From contig CALCXM010000082.1 of assembly GCA_937905825.1 (NCBI GenBank), positions 62,001 to 126,000 on the forward strand: a stretch of DNA of 64,000 nt. Reading direction: 5' to 3'. Every line of letters begins with the position of its first letter. Position 1 is the stretch's first letter. The stretch is from an uncultured bacterium (lineage in GTDB: Bacteria > Planctomycetota > UBA1135 > GCA-002686595). The notes beneath the pieces were generated by a model. The model saw only the letters and a list, made by a program, of their open reading frames with translations. It made no database searches and was not told the DNA's origin. Position numbers and translations under genes: made by a program. This document shows, piece by piece, positions 35,188 to 43,385 of this stretch.

Positions 35188-36093
35188 TTATCGGATCAGT
35201 TCCAACTCGCGCGCGACGGACTCCAAGGGGGCGAAGTCCGCGTCCTTGGCTTTGATCAAACCGTCCTCACGCATCATGGCGCCCAAGAGGGCCTTGTCCT
35301 TGATGCCGATCAATGCCGCTTGAACCTTGTCGGTGAAGCCCGCACCAAACTTCGTATCGAGGTTCGGGTGCGAGTGCCAGGAGTAGTCGGGGTAGTCCGG
35401 GGTGGTCCACAGGATGAAGCACTTCTCCGGATCGATCTTGCCTTCCTTGAGGCGCGTCTCGTAGGTCATGTAGCTGAGCACACCGGCGTCGAAGGTTCCG
35501 TCTTGGACCAACTGCCAGGTGCGGTCGTGGCTCTTGGAGAACTGCATCGGGCCGCCCAGGAACTCGGCGGGGGACTGCCCAGTCTCCGCACGGATGAAGC
35601 TCTCGGGCATCAAGCGTCCGGAAGTGGAGGATTCGTCTCCGAAGGTGAAGGTCTTTCCTGCCAACTCCTTCGGGAACGCTTTGCCGGGCTTCAAGCCGCT
35701 GGCCGGGTTGGCGATGAAGTAGGACTTGTACTGAGGATCTACGACCCCCTGGGCAATGGCGTGGGCACCTTCCACGGCTCGGCGTGCCCGCACGCCCGTG
35801 AGACCACCGAACCAGGCGAGGGAGATGTCGCCATTCTTGAAGGCCTCAACGGAAGCGCCGTAATCGGAGACGTGCACGTACTCCACGGGAACGCCCAGCT
35901 CTTGCGCGAGGTGCTTGGCGACAGCGCCGAACTTCTCGATCATCTCGCCGGTGTTTTCACCGGGGATGGCGGAGAAGCGCAGGGTGCCGCCGGTGCCTTG
36001 GACTTCGGAGGAGCAGGCTGCGAGGGAGAGGGCCAATCCGCCGAGCATGAGAGTGCGTCGGGTCAACGTTTGGAAGATTCGCATGGGGGCCAT
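35188..36093 (-). CDS. phnD: PhnD-type oxyanion-binding lipoprotein of an ABC importer
   Basis: A 301-residue periplasmic binding protein. The N-terminus has a twin-arginine-like TRRTLML segment followed by a lipobox LAAC, so it is a membrane-anchored lipoprotein, possibly Tat-exported. Mature-part hallmarks are LRFSAIPGEN (about 37-46), DISLAWFGGLTGVRAR, KSYFIANPASG and FTFGDESSTSGRLMPESF, all typical of the phosphate/phosphite/phosphonate binding family. Similar sequences are also labelled as putative selenate binders, so the ligand is unresolved. ATG 36093 gives MAPMRIF; ATG 36084 is an alternative three codons on. It is first in the phnDCEE operon and divergent from the molybdenum hydroxylase genes. 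Confidence 0.88.
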   Translation of the reverse strand: MAPMRIFQTLTRRTLMLGGLALSLAACSSEVQGTGGTLRFSAIPGENTGEMIEKFGAVAKHLAQELGVPVEYVHVSDYGASVEAFKNGDISLAWFGGLTGVRARRAVEGAHAIAQGVVDPQYKSYFIANPASGLKPGKAFPKELAGKTFTFGDESSTSGRLMPESFIRAETGQSPAEFLGGPMQFSKSHDRTWQLVQDGTFDAGVLSYMTYETRLKEGKIDPEKCFILWTTPDYPDYSWHSHPNLDTKFGAGFTDKVQAALIGIKDKALLGAMMREDGLIKAKDADFAPLESVARELELIR

Positions 36094-36434
36094 TTTCGGG
36101 TTCAGCGTCGTTTGGGGAGGGCGGAGCAGGATGATAGTCAAAGGGACCGCCGGAAGGCGAAGGCTGTTCAGGGGGCCCCTTTGCAAATCCTGGGATTGAA
36201 GTTGCTCCGGCTCTAGTCAGATCCTGGTTCAGGGGATTCTCTGCCCGTACTCTGGAGTGCGGTCGCTGGATGAAGCGTGCCGGAACTCCGTGCAACGGGC
36301 GGAACTACGGCGCACTCCCCAGATTGTGACAACGAGAAGCGCCTGCCCGATTCGAGACCTGCCCGATTCGAAACAAGCTCAGTGCCGGACATCGCTGTCC
36401 GCATACGCCATGGTCCCCTGATGATGGACACTCT
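36094..36434. promoter_or_regulatory. 341-base divergent region between the importer and molybdenum hydroxylase operons
   Basis: Both operons start outward from here, so promoters for each must lie in it. The half near the hydroxylase operon contains a tandem 14-base repeat (36342-36355 and 36358-36371) that could be an operator. No gene is supported. I could not place -35/-10 boxes with confidence. Confidence 0.5.
36342..36371 (+). repeat. Tandem 14-base direct repeat upstream of the hydroxylase operon
   Basis: CCTGCCCGATTCGA occurs twice, at 36342-36355 and 36358-36371, with two bases between, giving a 16-base period. It lies 63 bases before the ATG of the 2Fe-2S subunit gene, in the spot where a transcription factor could bind on successive turns of the helix. 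Confidence 0.55.
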
Positions 36435-37085
36435 ATGAAACCAGTACAAGATCCCGAAGCTGCCAATCAGCGCCTGAGTCGCCGCTCCTTTTTGAAAGGA
36501 GCCGGAGGGGCCGCCGCCGGAAGCGTGCTCGCCACCGAGATGGCGCAAGCCGCCAGCGAAGCGCACACCGCAGAGCCCGAAGTGTTGAAGGGCGTCGTCC
36601 AAGTGAGCTTTCACTTGAACGGTCAGCCAACTTCCGTGCAGGTTGAACCGCGCACCACTTTGCTGAGTGCCCTGCGCAACCATCACAACCCACCGCACAC
36701 GGCGGCCAAGTCCGTCTGCGAGCAAGGCAACTGCGGTGCGTGCACGGTGCTGATCGATGACCAACCCGTAGTCTCTTGCTTGACCCTGGCCGTCCGCGTG
36801 GAAGGCCGCCATGTGCGCACCGCAGCCGGTCTCGCCCAAGGGGATCAACTGAGTCCGGTGCAAGAAGCCATGTGCGCAGACGACGCTTTGATGTGCGGCT
36901 TCTGCACGCCGGGCTTCGCCATGTCGGTCACCGCGTGCTTGGAAAAGAATCCCGCTGCTAGCGAAGAGGAAGTGCGCAGGGCTTGTTCGGGCAACTTGTG
37001 TCGCTGCGGAACCTACCCGCACATCTTCAGCGCGGCCCTCAAGGCTGGCCGCGCCATGCTTCAAGCTCAGAAGGGAGGCAAGTAG
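36435..37085 (+). CDS. Tat-exported 2Fe-2S subunit of a molybdenum hydroxylase (PaoA-like)
   Basis: A 216-residue electron-transfer subunit. A twin-arginine signal, SRRSFLKG, is at residues 14-21, so the enzyme is exported folded. The plant-type 2Fe-2S cluster ligands are Cys95, Cys100, Cys103 and Cys115; the second 2Fe-2S cluster uses Cys154, Cys157, Cys189 and Cys191 (CGFC...CRC). This arrangement is that of the xanthine oxidase family small subunit, and the Tat signal recalls E. coli PaoA, the periplasmic aldehyde oxidoreductase. The Moco subunit gene starts two bases after the stop. Confidence 0.94.
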   Translation: MKPVQDPEAANQRLSRRSFLKGAGGAAAGSVLATEMAQAASEAHTAEPEVLKGVVQVSFHLNGQPTSVQVEPRTTLLSALRNHHNPPHTAAKSVCEQGNCGACTVLIDDQPVVSCLTLAVRVEGRHVRTAAGLAQGDQLSPVQEAMCADDALMCGFCTPGFAMSVTACLEKNPAASEEEVRRACSGNLCRCGTYPHIFSAALKAGRAMLQAQKGGK

Positions 37086-37087
37086 TC

Positions 37088-39241
37088 ATGACTTCCCAAG
37101 ACAATGGAACCCCCAGCTGGGGAGCGCGCGCGGACCACAGGGTCTTGAACAAGGACACCCGCCGCCTGAGCGGACCCGAGAAGGTCAAAGGCGAAGCGAT
37201 CTACAGCATCGATCGCCACGTGCCGGACATGCTTTACGGCAAGCTCGTGTGCATCCCCGTGGCCAAGGCCGAGTTCACGGTGGACGTGGATCCCGCTATG
37301 GAGATCGAAGGAGTGGTCATCGCGATTCCCTTGCGCGAGGGCAGCACCCTCTACAACGGCCAAGCGGTGGCCGCCGTGGCTGCGGAAACTCCGGAGCTGG
37401 CGGAGGACGGTGCGCGAGCGGTGGTCGTCAACTACACGCCCCAGGGCTTTGTGGTGACCGCTGAAAGTGCGAAGGCCCCAGGCGCCCCGCAAGTCAGCTC
37501 GCGCTCCCCCAATCACGCTCCCCGGGGCGGTTCCAATGACAAGGGGCGTGGGGACATGGACGCCACCATGGAAGCCCTCGACGCTTCCGACTTCGTTGTG
37601 GAAGCGGAGTTCGACGTGGCCATCCAACACCACGCTTGCCTGGAAACCCACGGCTTGCTGGCGGACTTCAAGGGCGGCGACGAGGCGACGATTTACGCCT
37701 CGACCCAAGTGGCCTTCGGCATTCCCGGATCGGCGGCGGGGCCCCTGGGGTTGGATCGCCAAAACGTTCGGTGTGTCGTGGAGCACATGGGCGGCGGCTT
37801 TGGAGCCAAGTTCTCCATGGACGTGGCCGGTCGCGCCGCTTGCTTGATGGCAGCAGAGGTCGGGCGTCCGGTTTCCATGTTCAACGACCGGCGCCAAGAG
37901 TTTGAAACCTCCGGCAACCGCTCGGGTTCGATCCAACGCATCAAGGCCGGGGTGGCCAAGGATGGGGAGATCCTCGCCATGCACTCCGACATGGACAAAC
38001 TCGGAGGCGTGGGTCGCGGACCAGGAGCGGTGCAGCCCTACATCTACAACGTCCTGGAGAGCTTCACTCTGGACTACGCCTTGCACACGAACACGGACTC
38101 CAGTCGCGCCATGCGCGCCCCGGGGCATCCACAGGTTTCCTTCGCCATGGAATCCGTGGTGGACATGCTGGCTTACGGCATCGGCGCGGATTTGGTGGAG
38201 ATTCGCAAGCGCAATCTGAGTGATCCTGCTTATCACCGGCAACTGGATCGCGTGGCCCAGGAGATTGGCTGGAACGAGCACCAACATCGCACCGCCCCCG
38301 GCAAGGGAGACGGCTGGATCGCCGAAGGCATCGGCTTCGGCGTCAGCACTTGGGGCGGCGGCGGCGGCCCCGGCGCAGCCGCGGAAGTGCGCATCGAACG
38401 GGATGGTGGCGTGACCTCTTCCATCGGCGTTCAAGACTTGGGCACCGGGGTGCGCACCCTGGTGGCCATGATTCCTGCCGAGGAGTTTGGCCTGCAAGCT
38501 TCCGATGTGCTTCCGCGCATTGGCGACACGCAGCTGCCCAACGGCGTCGGCTCTGGCGGTTCGGTGACCACGGCGAGCGTAGCTCCATGCCTCAAGGACG
38601 CTTCCCACAAAACCCGCCTGGCCTTCGCCGAGCACCTGGCGAGCGTCCTGAAGTGCGAAGCCAAGGACGTGACCTTTGCAGACGGCAAGGTCTTCGCCAA
38701 GTCCGCCCCTGATCGCGGTTTGACTTGGAAGGACGCTTGCGCGACCTTGCCCGCCGAAGGACTCGCACGCACGGGCAAGTGGATCGGAGACCTACAAACG
38801 AGTGGCGCCCACGGCGCCCAAGCCGCCCGCGTGCAAGTGGACTTGATGACGGGCGCCGTCAAGGTGCTCAAGATGGTCGCCGTGCAGGACAGTGGCCTGG
38901 TCTTGAACCCACTGACCTGGCGCAGTCAAGTCAACGGCGCCATGATCCAATCGATCGGCTTGGCGCTCTACGAAGGCCGCGTGATGGAGCCGGATCTCGG
39001 CATCCAAATCAACGCCAACCTCGGGGACTACAAACTGCCCGGCTGCATGGAGATTCCGGAACTTGTCGCCATCGTGGACGATGAGGACACCCGTCAAGCG
39101 GTCATCGGTGTGGGCGAACCGCCCGCCATTCCTGGTGCTGGCGCCATCGCCAATGCGATTCACAACGCTTGTGGAGCGCGCATCACTTCTTTGCCCATCA
39201 CCCCCGACAAGGTCCTCGAGGCCCTCGCCAAGCTCAGTTAA
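37088..39241 (+). CDS. Molybdopterin-binding catalytic subunit of a xanthine oxidase-family hydroxylase
   Basis: A 717-residue subunit that should oxidise an aldehyde or N-heterocycle at a Mo-pterin centre. Family features include the GGGFGAK motif (about 235-241), the MRAPG segment (about 340-344), the GVGSGGS loop (about 480) and the catalytic Glu677 in GVGEPP near the C-terminus. It has no signal peptide, which fits transport with the Tat-tagged 2Fe-2S partner. The actual substrate cannot be read from sequence. ATG 37088 is two bases after the upstream stop. Gene order is 2Fe-2S, Moco, FAD, unlike the paoABC order. Confidence 0.93.
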   Translation: MTSQDNGTPSWGARADHRVLNKDTRRLSGPEKVKGEAIYSIDRHVPDMLYGKLVCIPVAKAEFTVDVDPAMEIEGVVIAIPLREGSTLYNGQAVAAVAAETPELAEDGARAVVVNYTPQGFVVTAESAKAPGAPQVSSRSPNHAPRGGSNDKGRGDMDATMEALDASDFVVEAEFDVAIQHHACLETHGLLADFKGGDEATIYASTQVAFGIPGSAAGPLGLDRQNVRCVVEHMGGGFGAKFSMDVAGRAACLMAAEVGRPVSMFNDRRQEFETSGNRSGSIQRIKAGVAKDGEILAMHSDMDKLGGVGRGPGAVQPYIYNVLESFTLDYALHTNTDSSRAMRAPGHPQVSFAMESVVDMLAYGIGADLVEIRKRNLSDPAYHRQLDRVAQEIGWNEHQHRTAPGKGDGWIAEGIGFGVSTWGGGGGPGAAAEVRIERDGGVTSSIGVQDLGTGVRTLVAMIPAEEFGLQASDVLPRIGDTQLPNGVGSGGSVTTASVAPCLKDASHKTRLAFAEHLASVLKCEAKDVTFADGKVFAKSAPDRGLTWKDACATLPAEGLARTGKWIGDLQTSGAHGAQAARVQVDLMTGAVKVLKMVAVQDSGLVLNPLTWRSQVNGAMIQSIGLALYEGRVMEPDLGIQINANLGDYKLPGCMEIPELVAIVDDEDTRQAVIGVGEPPAIPGAGAIANAIHNACGARITSLPITPDKVLEALAKLS

Positions 39242-39243
39242 TC

Positions 39244-40248
39244 ATGAAGAGTTTTGAACTTGCTCGACCCACGAGCCTCGACGAAGCGATTGACCTGCTG
39301 CCCAAGGGCAGGGGTCCCGCGGAGATCGACGATGCCCGTCCCTTGGCAGGCGGTCAGGACATTCTGACGGAGATGAAGGATTACCTCATCACGCCCAAGC
39401 GCCTGGTGGATCTAGCCGGAGTCGCGGGTTTGGACGCGTATCAAAGCGCTCCAGACCTGGTCCTCGGAAGCTTGACCCGCCTGGCGCGCATCGCTGCCGA
39501 TCCGCAGATTGCTTTGCATCATCGAGCCTTGTCGATCGCCGCAGAATCGGTGGCCTCCGTGCAGATTCGCAACCAAGCGACCCTCGGTGGAAACCTCTGC
39601 CAACGGCCGCGCTGTTGGTACTACCGCAACGAGTCGGTGCCTTGCATCAAGAAGGGTGGGGCGGAGTGTTTCGCGGAGAGTGGCTTGAACAAGTACAACG
39701 CCATCTTCGGCGGGGGTCCCTCCTACATCGTGCACCCTTCCGATTGTGCGACCGCATTGGTGCTCTTGGACGCCACGGTCACCAAGCGTGGTCCGCGCGG
39801 GGAGAGCCGAATGCCCCTGGAGCAGTTCTTCACCTTGCCTTCGGAAGGCAGCGTCGTGCGCGAGAACGTACTCAAGGCCAACGAGATTCTGGTGCAGGTG
39901 GAGGTGCCTGCGCCCAAGCCCGGCTGGACGAGCACCTACCTGAAGTTCAAGGAACGCGAGTCCTTCGACTTTGCCATGTCGGCGGTGGCGCTCTCCGCTC
40001 GAATCGAAGGGGACACCATCGCCGAAGCCCGCATGGTGCTCGGCGCCGTCGCGCCGATTCCCTGGCGCGCGGGCGAAGCGGAGTCTTTCTTGGCGGGCAA
40101 GCCCAACACCCACGCCACTTGGAAAGAAGCCGCCGAGATCGCCCTGGCGCAAGCGGAACCCTTGGAGCACAACGGCTACAAAGTGCCCTTGACCAAGGGC
40201 CTGATCCAAAAGGCCCTGCGTGAACTGAGCGGAGGAGAATCCAAATGA
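39244..40248 (+). CDS. FAD- and 4Fe-4S-binding subunit of the molybdenum hydroxylase (PaoB-like)
   Basis: A 334-residue subunit. The FAD site is marked by PLAGGQDI (about 33-40) and TLGGNLCQ (about 113-120). Between them and after lies a cysteine series, Cys119, Cys124, Cys134 and Cys142 (CQRPRCWYYRNESVPC... ), which matches the loop that carries an extra 4Fe-4S cluster in PaoB and hydroxybenzoyl-CoA reductase-type proteins. The cluster extends the electron path away from the Mo site. ATG 39244 follows the Moco subunit stop by two bases, and the stop overlaps the next small gene by four bases. Confidence 0.92.
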   Translation: MKSFELARPTSLDEAIDLLPKGRGPAEIDDARPLAGGQDILTEMKDYLITPKRLVDLAGVAGLDAYQSAPDLVLGSLTRLARIAADPQIALHHRALSIAAESVASVQIRNQATLGGNLCQRPRCWYYRNESVPCIKKGGAECFAESGLNKYNAIFGGGPSYIVHPSDCATALVLLDATVTKRGPRGESRMPLEQFFTLPSEGSVVRENVLKANEILVQVEVPAPKPGWTSTYLKFKERESFDFAMSAVALSARIEGDTIAEARMVLGAVAPIPWRAGEAESFLAGKPNTHATWKEAAEIALAQAEPLEHNGYKVPLTKGLIQKALRELSGGESK

Positions 40249-40478
40249 GCCCATTTGAACGCATTCAGATCAGCCCCTTCTGCCGCGAGCTGCGCAGCAA
40301 GAAGATGGTCTTTCAAACCCACCCGCCCCAAACTTCGGCGGACATCCTGGATGGCAGTGGCCACACATGGTGTGAAGCGAGCCAGGAGACGATCGCCTTG
40401 GACGGGGAAGTCTGCTGTCCGGAGGCCTGCCAAAGCGGACGCGCTTGCTTCAAGCCCTACGGGGGCCCAGAGGTCTAG
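40245..40478 (+). CDS. Small cysteine-rich protein coupled to the hydroxylase operon
   Basis: A 77-residue protein with six cysteines (13, 43, 57, 58, 62, 68), the last four in a tight WC...CCPEACQSGRACF-type cluster. The start ATG overlaps the FAD subunit stop by four bases (ATGA), strong evidence that it is translated and belongs to the operon. There is no signal peptide or membrane segment. Function unknown: it could be a metal-binding or Fe-S electron carrier, or an assembly factor for the exported enzyme. No family name can be given. Confidence 0.8.
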   Translation: MSPFERIQISPFCRELRSKKMVFQTHPPQTSADILDGSGHTWCEASQETIALDGEVCCPEACQSGRACFKPYGGPEV

Positions 40479-40691
40479 GGATTCCCGGTTCTCCCGGGTG
40501 CGCCCAGGGCGTCCGGCTGGGGGGTAGGGAGCGCTCGGGTGCGAACTCGTTTTGCGGAACGGCTTCGCACCTGAGTTTCGTTTGCGCAGGGCAGCAAGCC
40601 GTGATCGAAAGCGCAAAGTCGACAGCGTGCGGGTTGGATCCGGGCCCGCGCACAGCCATACTGGGCTCGCATCAGCACGAAAGGGACTCCC

Positions 40692-43367
40692 TTGAAAGAC
40701 AAGAAAAAGACCACAAAGAAGAAAGCGCGCTCCTCGCGATCCTCCGCTCCTCGGGCGACCTCCAAGTCCAAGCCCAAATCCAAGCCCAGAGGGAAGGGCA
40801 AGCGGAAGGCCGCAACTGCGGATGGCCCCAAGGAGAAGGATGGCCTGCCCGAGAACCACTGCTATGTGGTTCCCGTGCGCAACATGGTGCTCTTCCCGGG
40901 AGTCGTGCTGCCCCTGATGATCGGTCGGCCGCGCTCTGTGGAGGCGATTCAGAAGGCCGTGGCGGACAGCAACCAGGTGGTGCTCTTGCTTCAGAAAGAG
41001 GAAGCGATCGAGAACCCCCAGGAAGAGGATCTCTACCGGGTTGGAACCCTCTCGGAGGTCATTCGCTACATCCACGCGGACGACGGTCGGCACCACGCCA
41101 TCTGTCAGGGGGAGAAGCGTTGTCGCATCGTTGAGTTCGTGCAGTTCGAGCCAATTCCGATCGCGCGCATCGAGGTCATCGAAGACGCGGAACTCGATCC
41201 CGATGACACGGACATCGAAGCGCGCTTCCACGCCTTGAAGGCCCAGGCCCATGAAGTCTTGGAGCTGGCCCCCGGAACCCCGGAAGACCTCTCCAACGCC
41301 GTGGACAACATCGGCTCCGCATCCATGTTGGCAGACATGGTCTCGACCTTCATGGACGTGCCCGTCGAAGAACGCCAGGAAGTGCTCGAGACCTTCGACC
41401 TGCGCGCGCGCTTGGAATTGGTCGCGAACAAGCTGGGCCACGTGGCCGAGGTCTTGCGGCTTTCCAAGAAGATTCGCGAGGAGACCCAAGGGACCTTGGA
41501 AGAGGCTCAACGGGAGTACTACCTGCGGGAGCAGCTGCGCGCCATCAATCGTGAGTTGGGCGACGTGGAGGACAAGTCCTCCGAGGTCTCGGAGCTCAAG
41601 AAGGCCATCGATGAGGCCAACATGCCCGAGGAAGCGCTCAAGGAATCCAAGAAGGAGCTGAAGCGTTTGCAGCGCATGCCCGACGGCGCCGCCGAAGCCT
41701 CCATTGTGCGCACCTTCCTCGAGGTGATGATCGAGTTGCCCTGGGACAAGACGAGCGAGGACCGCTTGGACATTCGCAAGGCCCGGCGCATCCTCGACGA
41801 GGATCACTACGGTCTCGAGAAGGTCAAGGAACGCATCATTGAGTTTCTCGCCGTACGCAAGCTCAAGCCTTCGGGCAAGAACACGAGCCTTTGCTTGGTG
41901 GGCCCCCCCGGCGTGGGCAAGACGTCCCTGGGCAAGAGCATCGCTCGCGCCATGGGTCGCAAGTTCGTGCGCGCCAGCTTGGGCGGGGTGCACGATGAAG
42001 CGGAAGTGCGCGGGCATCGCCGCACCTACGTGGGGGCCTTGCCGGGAGCGATTGTTCAGGGCATTCGCCGCGGGGGTACGCGCAACCCGGTGTTCATGTT
42101 GGACGAGATGGACAAGCTCGGCCGGGGCGTGCATGGGGATCCCTCCTCAGCCCTGCTGGAAGTTCTCGATCCAGAGCAGAACAACACCTTCCGGGACAAC
42201 TACCTGGCTGTCCCCTTTGATCTCTCGCAAGTGCTGTTCATCAGCACGGCCAACGTCCTGGCTGCGATTCCGCCGCCCCTGCGCGATCGCTTTGAGGTGA
42301 TTCACCTGCCCGGCTACACGCGGGAAGAAAAGCATCAAATTGCTGCACGCTACTTGGTCGATCGGCGCCTAGAGAACACCGGCCTGAGCACGACGCAGTG
42401 CAGCTTCACGCCCGAAGCGATTGACTTCATCATCGAGAGCTACACCCGCGAAGCCGGGGTGCGTGATTTGGAACGGCGCATCGGAGCGATCTGCCGGCAC
42501 GTGGCCACGCGCATCGTGGAGAAGAGCCGACGAGCCATGAAGATTCGCCCGGCCCAAGTGCGCGAGATCCTCGGCACACCGCGCTTCGAAGGGGAGCTCG
42601 CCATGCGCGGAGGGACCCCCGGTGTGTCCACGGGACTTGCCTGGACTCCGGTGGGGGGCGAAATCCTGTTCATCGAAACCATGTCGATGGCCGGCAAGGG
42701 CCGCATGCTTTCCACCGGACAATTGGGCGATGTCATGAAAGAAAGTGCCACCGCCGCCATGAGTTTGGTCAAGAACCACGCGGTCAAGCTGGGCATCGAT
42801 CAAGAGCTGTTTGATAAGCGCGACGTGCACGTGCACATTCCCGCCGGAGCCATCCCGAAGGACGGTCCCAGCGCTGGCGTCGCCCTGTACACGGCCCTGG
42901 TCTCGCTCTACACGCGCAAGATCGTCAACCCCAAGTTGGCGATGACCGGAGAAATCAGTCTGCGCGGGTTGGTCTTGCCGGTGGGCGGCGTGAAGGAGAA
43001 AGTCCTGGGTGCCTTGGCTGCCGGGATCGAGATCATTCTGTTGCCCGCCAAGAACCGGGCGGACCTGGATGACATTCCCAAGAGCGCTCGTGATCAGTTG
43101 GAGTTTCACTTCATCGAGCACGTGGACCAGGCCCTTGAGGTGGCCTTCGCCAAGCCGAAGCCGCGCCCGGCGCGCAAGGCTCGAGCCGCGAAGACTCGCA
43201 CGGCCAAGCAGCGCACCAGCAAGAAGAAGGTCGCGGCGCGCGCCGCGATCAAGCGGGCCCCGGCAAAGGCCAAAACAAAGCCCAGGCCTAAGCCGCGATT
43301 GCAGGCGCCCAAGATCACGGCAAAGAAGGCCAGCAAGAAGCAGGCCCGTCGGGCGAAACGCGGCTGA
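40692..43367 (+). CDS. lon: ATP-dependent protease Lon with basic N- and C-terminal extensions
   Basis: An 891-residue AAA+ protease that degrades damaged and regulatory proteins. The substrate-binding LAN domain begins near residue 57 (CYVVPVRNMVLFPG). The ATPase P-loop GPPGVGKTS is at about 404-412, and the catalytic dyad is Ser727 (DGPSAG) with Lys770 (GGVKEK). Unusual are a Lys/Arg/Ser-rich N-terminal tail (about 1-48) and a C-terminal tail of about 90 residues rich in Lys, Ala, Arg and Pro, similar in composition to histone H1-like tails. The start is TTG 40692, preceded by AAGGGA. It is convergent with tamA, only 18 bases away. Confidence 0.95.
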   Translation: MKDKKKTTKKKARSSRSSAPRATSKSKPKSKPRGKGKRKAATADGPKEKDGLPENHCYVVPVRNMVLFPGVVLPLMIGRPRSVEAIQKAVADSNQVVLLLQKEEAIENPQEEDLYRVGTLSEVIRYIHADDGRHHAICQGEKRCRIVEFVQFEPIPIARIEVIEDAELDPDDTDIEARFHALKAQAHEVLELAPGTPEDLSNAVDNIGSASMLADMVSTFMDVPVEERQEVLETFDLRARLELVANKLGHVAEVLRLSKKIREETQGTLEEAQREYYLREQLRAINRELGDVEDKSSEVSELKKAIDEANMPEEALKESKKELKRLQRMPDGAAEASIVRTFLEVMIELPWDKTSEDRLDIRKARRILDEDHYGLEKVKERIIEFLAVRKLKPSGKNTSLCLVGPPGVGKTSLGKSIARAMGRKFVRASLGGVHDEAEVRGHRRTYVGALPGAIVQGIRRGGTRNPVFMLDEMDKLGRGVHGDPSSALLEVLDPEQNNTFRDNYLAVPFDLSQVLFISTANVLAAIPPPLRDRFEVIHLPGYTREEKHQIAARYLVDRRLENTGLSTTQCSFTPEAIDFIIESYTREAGVRDLERRIGAICRHVATRIVEKSRRAMKIRPAQVREILGTPRFEGELAMRGGTPGVSTGLAWTPVGGEILFIETMSMAGKGRMLSTGQLGDVMKESATAAMSLVKNHAVKLGIDQELFDKRDVHVHIPAGAIPKDGPSAGVALYTALVSLYTRKIVNPKLAMTGEISLRGLVLPVGGVKEKVLGALAAGIEIILLPAKNRADLDDIPKSARDQLEFHFIEHVDQALEVAFAKPKPRPARKARAAKTRTAKQRTSKKKVAARAAIKRAPAKAKTKPRPKPRLQAPKITAKKASKKQARRAKRG

Positions 43368-43385
43368 CCCGTCGCGCTGCGAATC

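Noticed and set aside
32558-36093. Phosphonate degradation (C-P lyase) operon
   Set aside because: Only the importer genes are present; no phnGHIJKLM-type gene is found near it.
37067-38635. 522-codon open frame opposite the molybdenum-binding subunit gene
   Set aside because: His-rich antisense shadow with no start context; the plus-strand gene has all catalytic motifs.
40176-42134. 652-codon open frame opposite lon and the small Cys-rich gene
   Set aside because: It runs across three unrelated genes on the other strand and has no domain.
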